27,157 nt of DNA from positions 66,037 to 93,193 of the forward strand of contig NW_003135359.1 of assembly GCF_000003605.2 (NCBI RefSeq). Reading direction: 5' to 3'. Each line of letters opens with the position of its first letter. Positions within the stretch are counted from its first letter, which is position 1. Positions 17,323-27,157 of this stretch are shown in pieces. The notes below the pieces were generated by a model. The model saw only the letters and a program-made list of their open reading frames with translations. It ran no database searches and was not told the DNA's origin. The stretch comes from Saccoglossus kowalevskii. Its lineage: Eukaryota > Hemichordata > Enteropneusta > Harrimaniidae. The position numbers and the translations under genes are program-made.

Positions 17323-19597
17323 TATATGGTATATTTATATATACCATTTTATATCAATTTAACAAAAAAATTTAGCATACAAAGAGGAAAGTGACAAATA
17401 CATTATGGTACAATCCCTTTTTAATCAATTTTTCTATTTAGTAGGGTAGCTTATACACATAAGTAAACAAGTGTTAAGGATTAACGGATGAACTTTGATT
17501 TAATTTTTTTTTGTCCAGACACATATATAGTGGAAAAGTATAAACAATTAAATTAAATTTTGATCAGACGCAGGCATTAATAAACATGCAACACATATGC
17601 GCTAGCTGTGCATATAAAGATAAGGATATTAAGATACTTTTTAGACATAAAAGATTAAGGGAGAAAAAGACTGAGAAATATAGAAAGAATAGTGATGTCT
17701 CTATGGTAACGCACCTTCAAACAATGTAGTTTTATCTGGGATCACATTGGATTCTTTTGTTGAAGAAGAGAATGTAACCGCTAAAAATAATGATTGAAAG
17801 CATTATTAGATGGTGTTGGTTGGTTAGCAGGATAAACTGTAGTAAATTTTTACTTAATAACTAAAGTTAACTAATGAAGTGAAGATAACCAATGATGGCT
17901 TAGTATGACCAGCTTTAATCGGTTACACATATTATTGATGCAATGCTCACAAAGGCACTGGTGAATAAAACCTATTTTTAATTAATGTACAAAACTCAAC
18001 AAATAATAACAATTACTGCGGCTGATTATTAACAACAATACTGGTATATATTAGTTAAAGATTCCAGTTGATATTAATGAGATAATGAATTCAGAAAGAT
18101 GAGAAGAGTGGTAAGATTCAATTCAGAGCTGAAAATAATTAAAGCGTGCTTTTTGAGGCTATTGGAAAGAATAATAGACAAGAGCCGATGCTTATTTATT
18201 TTGATATTTGAAATAATGCATAACAATGGACATGTACATTAGACTATGATTCTATTATGTAAGTGTAGGGATGTGTGAAAGTGACATTCCATACAGATTA
18301 GTCATTTCTGTATTTAGAATATACCTATTGTACAGGTTAGTTTTCTACATACAGACTACAGGTTATATTAAGAAGATTAATTTTGTGACATGGTTTATTT
18401 TATAGAAAATAGAAATATATATTTAACAAAAAATTATTTATAAAATATATTTCAATAATTTCATGTTTATATTTATAACTGAAATATTTTATATTTTCAA
18501 TGGAAAATTTTAAAATATTCAAGTTGTGGAAATATCTTGGTAAAATTGTACATGCATTCACACATGGATGTTACAACATAGGGTGGGTCATGTGACTTAC
18601 CAGGCACTCTTGTTGGTGCATTCCCACAACAGAGTTTTATAATGAGCTTAGTGTGTTTGTACTGACAATTTCCACCAGACACTTTGTTCAGACCATCAAT
18701 CCGGTCATTACTCACAGCTGTCAATTAAAGGAAACACAAAAAAAAGGTTTTTAAAATAAAATAACAGAAAGTGTCTATCTTTGATGCCAGTAGATTGCAT
18801 ACATGGGCATGAATGAAAAGTTCATTTTTGAAAGACCATTTTTGTTGCCTTTTACAAAGTAACCCACATAATAATATTTCCATTTTTTATCAAGACCTGC
18901 AGACAATGGAAAATTTGGTTGAAACTATAGACTATTTTCTATTGTACTCCACATGGTTATCCCTGACATAGCCAAAGCTTAGTTACAATACACATCATCA
19001 TACTGGTAGTATCTGCCTGGTCATCTTTATTGAGGTACATGTAAACCATCATGCTCTATTATATTACTGATACAAATACACAAGCTTTATCATTTTATAG
19101 TTTGTGTGCAGTATGCAAACTTCCAATCATTCTGGCTCGCATGCATCTCTGATGGATAGGTGTTTGAACGGCGCAAAGACAATATTTCTTAAAATACCAT
19201 ATTACATGTTGTTTTCGATGGATTATTTATGTATATTTCACCTGTCGTTATAACTACAATTAGTGACAAAGATAGAGATTTCTGAGAAAAGAAAAATTAT
19301 TTCTTACATATATAATAATATTCTCTTCCGTGTTCAAAAACAAAATCTCCAGGAACAGGACTATAGTCTTGGAATAACAAGGCATATCTGTTTTCCTGGA
19401 AAGGCTCATCACATCGATGTAAAACTCGTGTTTCAGGTAAATTTATCCGGCATTCATCATAGCCAAGTTTTGGCACCATGTATATGACATTGTACTGTGC
19501 TCTCTCTCGTCCTTCTGTGGTGTTTTCTTCTCGCGGGCACACAATAGCAACCTCATCCCACATATTGACTTGCAACGCCTGTCCTCCATTTGGAAAC
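16733..19597 (-). CDS. EFN: second ephrin, probably GPI-anchored (exon 1 outside the window)
   Basis: An Eph-receptor ligand encoded on the - strand. Exons in transcript order are 19597-19308, 18717-18601, 17780-17715 and 16899-16733, all with GT...AG borders and with phases matching the + strand ephrin (2, 1, 1, then 1). Visible length is 212 residues. Numbering from the first full codon: C20 in VAIVCP, C49 in GYDEC, C62 in HRCDEP, and C114 in SGGNC are the four family cysteines; LLFQDYSPVPGDFVF (73-87) is the receptor-contacting loop and EHGREYYYI (88-96) the classic end of the second exon. A vicinal C126-C127 follows the last strand. The stalk is acidic/serine-rich, with six serines from a (TCA)6 run, and the protein ends in a moderately hydrophobic stretch CFINLLSFSIVRLFV with no cytoplasmic tail. 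N25-T-T and N169-S-V are glycosylation sites. The signal-peptide exon was not found up to 27157. Confidence 0.95.
16900..17714 (-). other. - ephrin intron between exons 4 and 5
   Basis: An 815-bp phase 1 intron carrying the 65-bp TA microsatellite at 17263-17327. Acceptor TTAAATTTTAG is pyrimidine-poor but correctly placed and phased. Confidence 0.8.
17263..17327. repeat. (TA)n microsatellite
   Basis: A 65-bp TA run with one interruption (G at 17304). It continues into a perfect short palindrome, ATGGTATAT-TTAT-ATATACCAT, around 17325-17346. It lies in the last intron of the - strand ephrin gene. Confidence 0.95.
17715..17780 (-). CDS. EFN: - ephrin exon 4: small stalk exon
   Basis: A 66-nt exon found by splice signals and phase: acceptor TTATTTTTAG, donor GTGCGT, phase 1 at both ends. 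It encodes AVTFSSSTKESNVIPDKTTL then FE, a Ser/Thr-rich stalk segment with no cysteine. Because it is symmetrical in phase, it could be skipped without changing the frame, which would give a shorter stalk. The + strand gene has no visible counterpart. Confidence 0.8.
17781..18600 (-). other. - ephrin intron between exons 3 and 4
   Basis: An 820-bp phase 1 intron with donor GTAAGT and acceptor TTATTTTTAG. AT-rich, no repeat or gene recognised. Confidence 0.82.
18601..18717 (-). CDS. EFN: - ephrin exon 3: last strand of the binding domain
   Basis: 117 nt, acceptor TTGACAG and donor GTAAGT. With the split codon it reads SVSNDRIDGLNKVSGGNC, then QYKHTKLIIKL, CCGNAPTRVP. The GGNC element corresponds to GGVC of other ephrins and supplies the fourth conserved cysteine; KLIIKL is the terminal strand. 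The two adjacent cysteines right after it are unusual. Confidence 0.95.
18718..19307 (-). other. - ephrin intron between exons 2 and 3
   Basis: A 590-bp phase 1 intron. Donor GTAAGA, acceptor TTTAATTGACAG. Nothing else was recognised inside it. Confidence 0.85.
19308..19597 (-). CDS. EFN: - ephrin exon 2: main receptor-binding domain exon
   Basis: 290 nt between acceptor TTTCTTCTCCAG and donor GTAAGAA on the - strand. It begins with one base completing a codon, then FPNGGQALQVNMWDEVAIVC, QYNVIYMVPKLGYDEC, LHRCDEP, SPVPGDFVF and GREYYYI. The position of the split codons at both ends equals that of 8183-8469, and the length differs by one codon. The end of the exon keeps the family tyrosine triplet, unlike the + strand gene. 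Confidence 0.96.
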
Positions 19598-19853
19598 CTG
19601 GAGAAGAAACATTATTAGAATTATAGGAACACTGCCCTCTATATTGATTAATTCGGATTTGATAGAAAATTAACCAATCACCGACAACCAAGATGCAGCG
19701 ATCAATACAATGAAATGGAAATGCTGACAATATATTTTTGTAACTAGCACAATGGAACAACATGATGAAATAAACATCAACATATTCTTTACCAACTCAT
19801 TGAGTGCTTAGAAGAAAGTATGCTTTGATTTAACAAGCAGCCTCACGGCTGAG

Positions 19854-20408
19854 ATAGCTCCGCTGTTAGCGATGCACATTTCAATTAAAGAACAGAAGAT
19901 ATCATTAGAAAATGAACAATATGCATAGTATCAATGCAATGGGACTTGCTGTTTTTAACAAGAATTCAAAAATATCATTTTTCACCATAAATGATTGTAG
20001 TTTTTAACAAGAAGAAAATATCACTTTTTACCAAAAATGACAAAAATATTCACCAAAATTAGAGAATTGAAGATATCATTACAAAATGAACAAATTTGAG
20101 AGTGGTGCACATGTAGTACATATATATGTAATATCAAAGCAATTGGACTTGTGGTTTTTAACAAAAAGTCGAAAATATCACTTTTTACCAAAAATGACAA
20201 AAATATTCACCAAAATTAGAGAATTAAAGATATGATCATGAAATGAACAAATCTGAGAGAGGTCTACCCAAGGTACATATACACCAAGTATCAAAGCATT
20301 CAGGCTTGTAGTTTTCAAGAAGAAGTCGAAAAAGTAAAACATTGACACAGACGCCGGACAATCACTCATATGATGAGCTCCGCTCGACAAAATCGACAGC
20401 GGAGCTAT
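19854..20408. mobile_element. 555-bp non-autonomous element with 13-bp terminal inverted repeats
   Basis: ATAGCTCCGCTGT at 19854-19866 is the exact reverse complement of 20396-20408. Inside are about 2.7 copies of a 157-bp unit, seen from blocks starting at 20021 and 20178 and at 20061 and 20218. A second hairpin (AGCTCCGCT 20376-20384 with AGCGGAGCT 20398-20406) sits at the right end and shares the terminal sequence. There is no transposase. The ends can be read as TA-flanked, consistent with a Tc1/mariner-type target, but this is inference. Confidence 0.85.
20021..20334. repeat. 157-bp tandem repeat inside the 555-bp element
   Basis: Two near-complete units (20021-20177, 20178-20334) share TCACTTTTTACCAAAAATGA and AGAGAATT(G/A)AAGATAT at a constant spacing of 157. 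A degraded partial unit precedes them from about 19889. Confidence 0.88.
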
Positions 20409-21979
20409 AAAGTGGTACACTATCAGGAGTACAATAATTAATGCCTACTTGTATTTTAAATGAAATGTAATCAATTTAATAATCTTTGACTTGACTATAG
20501 GCCTGATAAAAACAATATTGTCATCTGTATACCATATACCAGCAAGCTTTACACAGAGTCATAAAACCACAACATGTAGATGCCTCTTTGTCTTTTTTTA
20601 ATGCCTGAATACTGAACAATGAGGAAGACTGGAGGTCACTGGCTGTATATCATGCAACTTGCTACTGGTCAAATTGTTGTGCCATATTTGGACACCACCA
20701 GGGACAACATTTGTTTGTATAGATTTTAATACTGTAGCCAAAAACTAAGAAAAAATTAAAACAAAAGATAACATACATTTGAGGACATTTTTGCTGCATA
20801 CCGAAATTTGATTTCTGCTATTTTCTCCAATAATCAGTAAATATTTATGCTAACTGTAACTAGTATTTCACACCTGCCTTGAATGGTTGTCAGACAACAC
20901 AAACTGACTAAACAAACATGGCTGAAACTTGAGATAACAACAATGTCAAAACTATAACACAGTGACAAGAGAAGAATATGATAACCAAACCAAAAAAACA
21001 ACATGCTTCTTGAAAAACTTGGCACGTAGTCTGACGTTTGATATTAATAAATCATGATGATAGACATCCAATGGTAACCGGCAAACGAGTGGGCAAGAGG
21101 CATTGATTAACAGATCAATTGTACAAATAAATGTACATTAAAATTTAATTTTTCTTCACAAGTAGAAATAAATATGGACTATACATCAACACGTGCAATG
21201 GAATATACTTTTAAAATATTGAAATAAATATCCCGCAGGGAAATCATCTCATCTTTATTACCTCAAATTTCATCTACATTTACAATATGGTATTTATAAG
21301 TTTGGTTTTTAACTATTTATTATTTATTATTTAAGATGCTAAATTAAAATGGCTGTTCTATATGAATATTAACGTCAATGCATAACAGAATAGGGTGCCA
21401 TATTTTACTTTCATATTAAATTTGCCAGATGGATTGTATTGAGTATGGTGGAGTATGTAAAATAATGTGTTGTCATTGGAGTTATAAAGAACTCGGCAGG
21501 GTGTGCATGACTCAGATTTGATGAAACAATCTGCTACAGGGCATTGAATACAATATGAAAATTACAAATCCATGTGAAAGAAAAATTTTTAAAGCAACAA
21601 TGTTGGTCATTTATTTACAAATTCAATGTTTTTCAACTACATGTACTGTGAAATAATTAATTTTAACTTTAATTAATTTTCACAAAAAAGACTTTTTGGG
21701 TGTTTTGCATGGAATTTATTTTCCTTGATTTCAGATGAGTTGAATGTAAAAAAAATGGATCTTTTTTTCACTGAATCATTCCTTCTGCGAAAATTAATTC
21801 CAAGCAAAATAAAGAATTTTACAGAACCATAAAATTAACCTTTCATACTTCAAAACTTTTGATAAAGACCAAATTTGAAAATTTATCTTATTTTGGTCAA
21901 AAATTTACAAAACAAATATGTAAAAATAGGCAAGATACTGCACCAACATTTTAAAATGCCATTACTGGCCTTGGTATAT

Positions 21980-21981
<2 letters not shown>

Positions 21982-22033
<52 letters not shown>
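21982..22033. repeat. (TA)26 microsatellite
   Basis: A perfect 52-bp alternating TA run in the long intron of the - strand ephrin gene. A 17-base T run lies shortly after at 22116-22132. Confidence 0.95.
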
Positions 22034-22036
<3 letters not shown>

Positions 22037-24962
22037 AAATGATCTGACCTTAGAATGAGGAAAAGATGATTTAATTTGCAGTCAGTAATTCAAATCCCCT
22101 TTTATTAATTGACTGTTTTTTTTTTTTTTTTTACTTTCCACAAATGATAGACGATAAAATGTAATCAAGGCACTTTTTGATCTGATCGTTATATTGAATT
22201 AATTGAAAACTATAAAATTTCACATTTAAATATTTGTATGGAGTTCACCTAGGTTTGAAATTCATGGATTGTGACTGTTAAATATTTATTGAAATTTCCT
22301 TACACTTTCACATGAATTTAATTTCACTGATCAGCAGAAAATAGCGAAATTATTTCACGGCACTTAAGAACAGCATATGGTGCCACGTACACTAATATAA
22401 GCAATGGCAGGGTCTCCCAATGGACAATGTCTCCAACATACTGGGTTACTCCCTGTCTTATAAAGAACTGGATATTTTTAATGTAAACACATGGTGTTTC
22501 TTAATGCAAAGGTTTATTCAAATCTTGGCAATAGGGAATGTGAAAGGCCATAAACCTTACGATGAAAAGAAAACCAGTCAATACAGTATGGCGATATTTG
22601 CTGATAACGACTGACAGGTAGAGGCAAGGACACCAATACGTAATTAAACACACATTCCCAAAGTCAATAAATGTATAACAAAAGTTTCTTTAGTCAGTAT
22701 AAAACTATTCCGAGGTCAAAGTTCATAGCAATTGTACTTTTACTTCTTTTTTTTTCCAGAGTAAAGATTTATTCTTTCATTGAACTCCACATGTTGTTTA
22801 GTCACTGGACCAAGCCTCTAACCTAGCATGCAGCTATTGTAACCCGGACATTTCCTAATTACAATCCTACCCCCAACACATGGCAGTCACGTTTCTCTAT
22901 AATGCCCTTTTCAACTTGACAGGAATAAGTAATTTATTCAACACTTGAGCGATGCAGGAACTTGACACCTGTCTCATAATAATCAATCACAAAACTCAAG
23001 TATTGACTTCTTCTTCAGAAATATAACACAGTTATCATCATTCATTCACGTTCGCTTAATTTATTGAAATGAACGATTTAAAAAGCAACTTTTTGAAAGT
23101 ACAAACACTTAAAATTTAAGTTAGGACATTCTCACAATTTGTAGGCACAGCAAACCACCACTAAGTATTCACTCCTGATTAAAACATACTTTAAATATGT
23201 AAAAAGCCATAACCAGGATTTATCTAGTTTAAAAACAATGGGAAAGAAAACCTTTTTCACACTTCTATGAAGTGCACCGAAGCTTAAAACTTAACAAGTC
23301 TTGGTCTACTGAAAACTAAAGCACTCTTCCTCTGACATACTATATTTTTTCATGCATGTGTGGTTTTTTAATATTCATATCTCTGACCTCTACTGGATAC
23401 TAGTTTTATTATTTATAGATTGACTGCATACTTAATGTTGTTCTGAGTTTCACACTTTAGTGCTTACAACTTTAATAAATAACTAACAAAAGGAACCAGG
23501 GACCCAGAGTGAGAATTAACCAAAATAGTATAAATAAATGTGTTTGACATATCCCAGCATGCATTATTTCCCTCCCTGGGGTGTCTTTTTTCTGATACAA
23601 GTAATGTTTAGAGTTAAGGTTAAAATTAACTTCCAATATGCATAAATACTAACTGATATTACCTTGGGGTCATTTTGAGTGTCATTTGAGAATTTATTCC
23701 CTGAAATAGAAAATGGTGCATACATTCTGAATGTTCAGTTCAATTTGTTCATGCATGTATTATTCTAGTAAATCTGGTGAAACAGGTGTCAAGTGTCCTT
23801 TCTCCCTAATTGTTGGAGCTGAGAAAGAAGGGGGTGGATGGCAAAATGTGGTTCAAGTTTGTGAAAAAATGTATATCTTAGGATGTAAGCAATTTAGGCA
23901 TGTACCTTGCAGGTGTCAAGAATAGATATAAAAAAGTAGCTGGTGTTTTTCTGCATTACGACTAAAAGTTATGTATTTAATTTTGTATGTAATACAGTCC
24001 CTCCCACATCATGTACCCCTCTATATAATGGTTGACTCCACAACTTCATCTTTCTTTCCTGCTCAGTATTTGGAGGTTAGAGAAATTAAAGAACATTCCT
24101 TGACATTCCATTTTTTTCTAATAACAAAATACTTGATGAAATTTGAGACTAGAGAGCTCTGTGCTAAAAAAAAACAAACACACATTGGATGAGATCCAAC
24201 AATTCTGGTAACCATTGGAGACAAGATGTGACCTTTCGAGTATGATTTCTAGAAATCGATTGGTACTGAGACATCCATACACAAAGACTGAATGAGTTGT
24301 TGCTTACTCAAGTTGCCATACATACAATATATATCATAATTTTTTTCTTCACAAAACCCAGAATTTAATGCAACAGACATGCACAAAATAACAACTTTAT
24401 CGGAAATAATTTCCTGATAACTTCAGATTAATAAATTATGATATTTAGCAAAAGGTTAACAAGGTCAGCACAACTCTAGTCATAAACATAACAGATAAAC
24501 AGATGTACAACAATAGCCAATTTTCATTTGAATATTAATTAGATGTTTATAAATATCATGGTGATATTTTGCAATAATTTTCAAAGTAGTATTTCCTGCT
24601 AGCTTCAATTACAAAAAGCAAATTAAAGTGATATTATCAGCAATTATTTAGATAGCACATCACACCAGAGTTATTTTAACAAGATAATTGACAAATAAAG
24701 GCCTGCACATGTTTTTATTGTAACCTTTGAAATTTAATCAAAATAATAGGTGTCCAGATAATAAACACAAAAAGCTCTGTGAAGTTTGAAAAACCGATAA
24801 ATTAGTAAAAAAAATGCAACTCAAATAAAAGGTTTGTTATGTTATAAATCCTAGCTTGAAAAAGAGTATTTCAATGGGTGAAATTTTTTATTACAAGTTA
24901 TTATATTTGGTGGTACGCTTCGAAATACAGTCATAGTTATGATATATAAATAAGAATAAATC

Positions 24963-25180
24963 CAAAACTTGACCACCCCATGTAAATATTATGTTCCGTT
25001 GATAACCAACACCAGAAACACCCTCACAAGAATATGGTTTAAATCGCCCAAATCGCCAACTCCATATGAATATGATTCCTCCTCCGAAAGCTGTATTTAT
25101 CTCAATATCTAATATTGCAGTTAGCCATATATCCAACACCAGACCCCCCCCCAATGTGAAAATGGTTCATCCCTGATACC
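24963..25180. repeat. degenerate tandem-like sequence
   Basis: CCAACACCAGA followed by a C-rich stretch and (A/T)ATGGTT occurs near 25006 and again near 25133; weaker versions start near 24963 and 25057. The periodicity is irregular, so this is a low-confidence old repeat. Confidence 0.35.
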
Positions 25181-26022
25181 TAACACTTTGATGTTTGTTG
25201 ATGTCTCTGACTTGAAGCAATATAATCACAGGTATCAGGTACCCATAAACCTCAAATGTACTCACCACTGTTTGTTTGTCATGGTTCAATAAATATACAC
25301 ACAAATTGAGAATTCTCCTTTCAAATACAAATAATTAAAATCTCCTTATAAATGTTTCAAAGTCTGACCTTAGAAAACATGGTCTTACATGGATTATTGT
25401 GAAAATTTAAAGATTTAATAGCAGAAAAGCTGGAAAAAATTTTCAAGCCCAGATCAAAGCATCATTCGACAACACATCTCACTAGTTTGGACGACAAACC
25501 TCTATGATTTTATCACTGGTGTTGGAAATACAAGCACTTAGAAAAACATGTGCTATCAGGTAAATCTATTTAAATCATTGCAATGAAAATATAAAATTCA
25601 AACAGTCTAAGCTAGTCTGGTACTTTATATTCTCAACACGATCAATAACTGACTGTAATCTGTGATTAGCTGTCACATTTGTCAAGGGACCATGCAAACG
25701 ACCTGAGGGAGGGTTTTGGTGTCACAGTGACTGATGCTAAATTGTATGTAGTGTCATTACTGAGCTGACTTTCCCATGGAGCCATAACGGTACAATGTAC
25801 AGAACACAGAAACTTGATACTTTACATGTACGGTGGATGTGCAGGCACATTTATATGAATGAAAACCAGATAATGTTCATTTTGAGAACAGTTAGTGATA
25901 ATTAAAATGTTGGTTGGCGAGAAAAATTAAATTAAAAATTTGTATTTGCATTGACTACTGTACCTACTATTTTTACTGCCTGCTGCACCTACTATTTCTC
26001 CTATGCCTACTATGGCTTTCTA

Positions 26023-26185
26023 TTAAAGGGGAACCGCTCAATCCCATGGATTGCACCAAAGAATCATGGGACACTATTGTTTATGTTGTTTACAATGTTA
26101 ATCTATCTTTTGTTATCCATTGTTATTTTAATCCAGAAAGTAAACTTGTTGTGAGATTAGGCTTAACTGGAAGGTGCCCCTTTAA
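26023..26185. mobile_element. 163-bp TTAA-bounded MITE-like element
   Basis: TTAAAGGGGAACC at 26023-26035 and GGTGCCCCTTTAA at 26173-26185 are inverted copies with one mismatch. Both ends begin or end in TTAA, the target duplicated by piggyBac-type transposases, so the element can be read as TTAA-AGGGG...CCCCT-TTAA. It has no coding capacity and would need a transposase from elsewhere. Confidence 0.75.
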
Positions 26186-27157
26186 CTACTATAACCCAAA
26201 ATATTTGCTTTATTCAGAAGTGTGTCTCCACTAGAAGCGAGCATTTATTGTATACTGTATTATTAAAGTATAACTTAGTATTGCCATAGACACATAAGTA
26301 CATGTGCAACTAATAGACAAAATATGGTTCTATAATATACTACTTTTATATATCCCAGAATATTTGTTTTTGTTTTTCTCATCATACAAATCAGGTAAAT
26401 GTGTACAGAGTCTTCTTTTGGGGTTTTTGTTCAAATTTAAAAACAAAAATGTTTGCAATAATCTTAGAAAACAATTTGCCTAAATAGCATCTCACAAACT
26501 AAAGCAATATATTGAGAGATGCGACTCTGGGCTAACATGGAACCATTGCCTACTTCCTAATGATCAATTAATTTATAATTCAGAAAGTCTGTGTATGCAT
26601 ATTTACACCAAGCTGATCACTGATGCAACTGCAAACAGGTTATGCATGTATGTGCATGTACATTATTGTTTCCATCACAACATGCTCACTATTGTTATTT
26701 TTGGCTCTTTATTTTTGCTGTTTTATGGAAAAACTAAGCACTAGAGAAAAGTATAACCATATTGCATATATTGAAATGCTGAAATTTGTTTGACCAATCT
26801 GGCATATTGAATGATGCAAGTAGCTGTCTGTTTTCAGTTTAACATGCTGCCAAATAATATAAGACGTAACAATTGTTCCAGGTTGCCATGTGAAGATACT
26901 GGCATGCATTACACTTTGTGTGTTGCCATTTAATCTACATGAGATGTGTAACCAAGCAAGCAGACTAGAGTAAAATCACAGGTACTTGAGTTAGGTAACT
27001 GGTTTCCTCCATATTTAAGCTTTCAACATCCTTTCAGTAAATGCAGTAATTAACTGTTGTGAAGCGCTAGATCACAAATCATCCTCCAAGTTCTTTAGAC
27101 AATGTATTAAGAACACTGAATAGATACAACAAAACATGAGAGAGAATTAATCAGTTG

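Larger units (their letters stand above)
19598..27157 (-). other. - ephrin intron 1, 5' part of gene not in window
   Basis: Everything to the right of exon 2 appears to be intron 1 of the - strand ephrin gene, more than 7.5 kb. I searched the - strand for the LEPxxWxxxNP motif next to a phase 2 donor and did not find it. Apart from the elements listed separately the sequence is AT-rich and featureless; short open frames within it look random. Confidence 0.6.

Noticed and set aside
20834-21025. Hydrophobic - strand frame as the missing signal-peptide exon
   Set aside because: It is hydrophobic but lacks LEPxxWxxxNP and a phase 2 donor, so it cannot be ephrin exon 1.
17263-22033. CRISPR-like or origin-like repeats
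   Set aside because: The repeats are simple TA microsatellites and a eukaryotic inverted-repeat element with an internal tandem; there are no spaced direct repeats with unique spacers, and the context is an animal genome.
24891-25154. Glycine-rich - strand frame
   Set aside because: It overlaps degenerate repeat sequence, has no splice context and no recognisable motif.

Overview
This window looks like genomic DNA from a bilaterian invertebrate. It is AT-rich, its coding sequence is broken into exons with GT...AG introns, it carries decayed non-LTR retrotransposons, small inverted-repeat elements and microsatellites, and it encodes ephrins, which are animal-only proteins. The style of the repeats would fit a marine lophotrochozoan such as a mollusc or brachiopod, but that is a guess; the sequence does not fix the phylum.

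Layout. Positions 1-5410 are a retrotransposon graveyard on the + strand: copy A (about 420-2230) and copy B (about 3367-5410) of a CR1/Jockey-like LINE. Both are broken by frameshifts and stops and both lack the central part of the reverse transcriptase. A 176-bp direct repeat (2646-2821 and 3912-4087) lies between them, and its second copy sits where the reverse transcriptase core of copy B should be. Positions 5411-7150 hold an inverted pair of short repeats and the probable promoter region of the first gene.

Genes. The main content is two ephrin genes in convergent (tail-to-tail) orientation. The + strand gene (7151-13412) is complete: four coding exons, a 234-residue product with a signal peptide, a full receptor-binding domain and a short hydrophobic tail ending in a stop, as in GPI-anchored (A-type) ephrins. 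The - strand gene (coding 19597 down to 16733) shows four exons: the receptor-binding domain, a stalk and a hydrophobic tail. Its first exon, with the signal peptide, was not found in the remaining 7.5 kb and is probably beyond the right edge. The two genes share splice phases (2,1,1), the four ephrin cysteines and a near-identical receptor-facing loop (SPVPxDF), so they look like an old local duplication by inversion. Stop codons are about 3.3 kb apart. Ephrins are cell-surface ligands of Eph receptor tyrosine kinases and act in contact-dependent guidance and boundary formation.

Non-coding. Introns and the right flank contain a 555-bp inverted-repeat element with an internal 157-bp tandem (19854-20408), a 163-bp element bounded by TTAA (26023-26185), a 44-bp tandem with an E-box (9424-9522), two long TA microsatellites, and otherwise nothing recognisable. 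No RNA genes or CRISPR arrays were seen. The ephrin gene models were made by eye from splice signals and family motifs; no transcript evidence was available.
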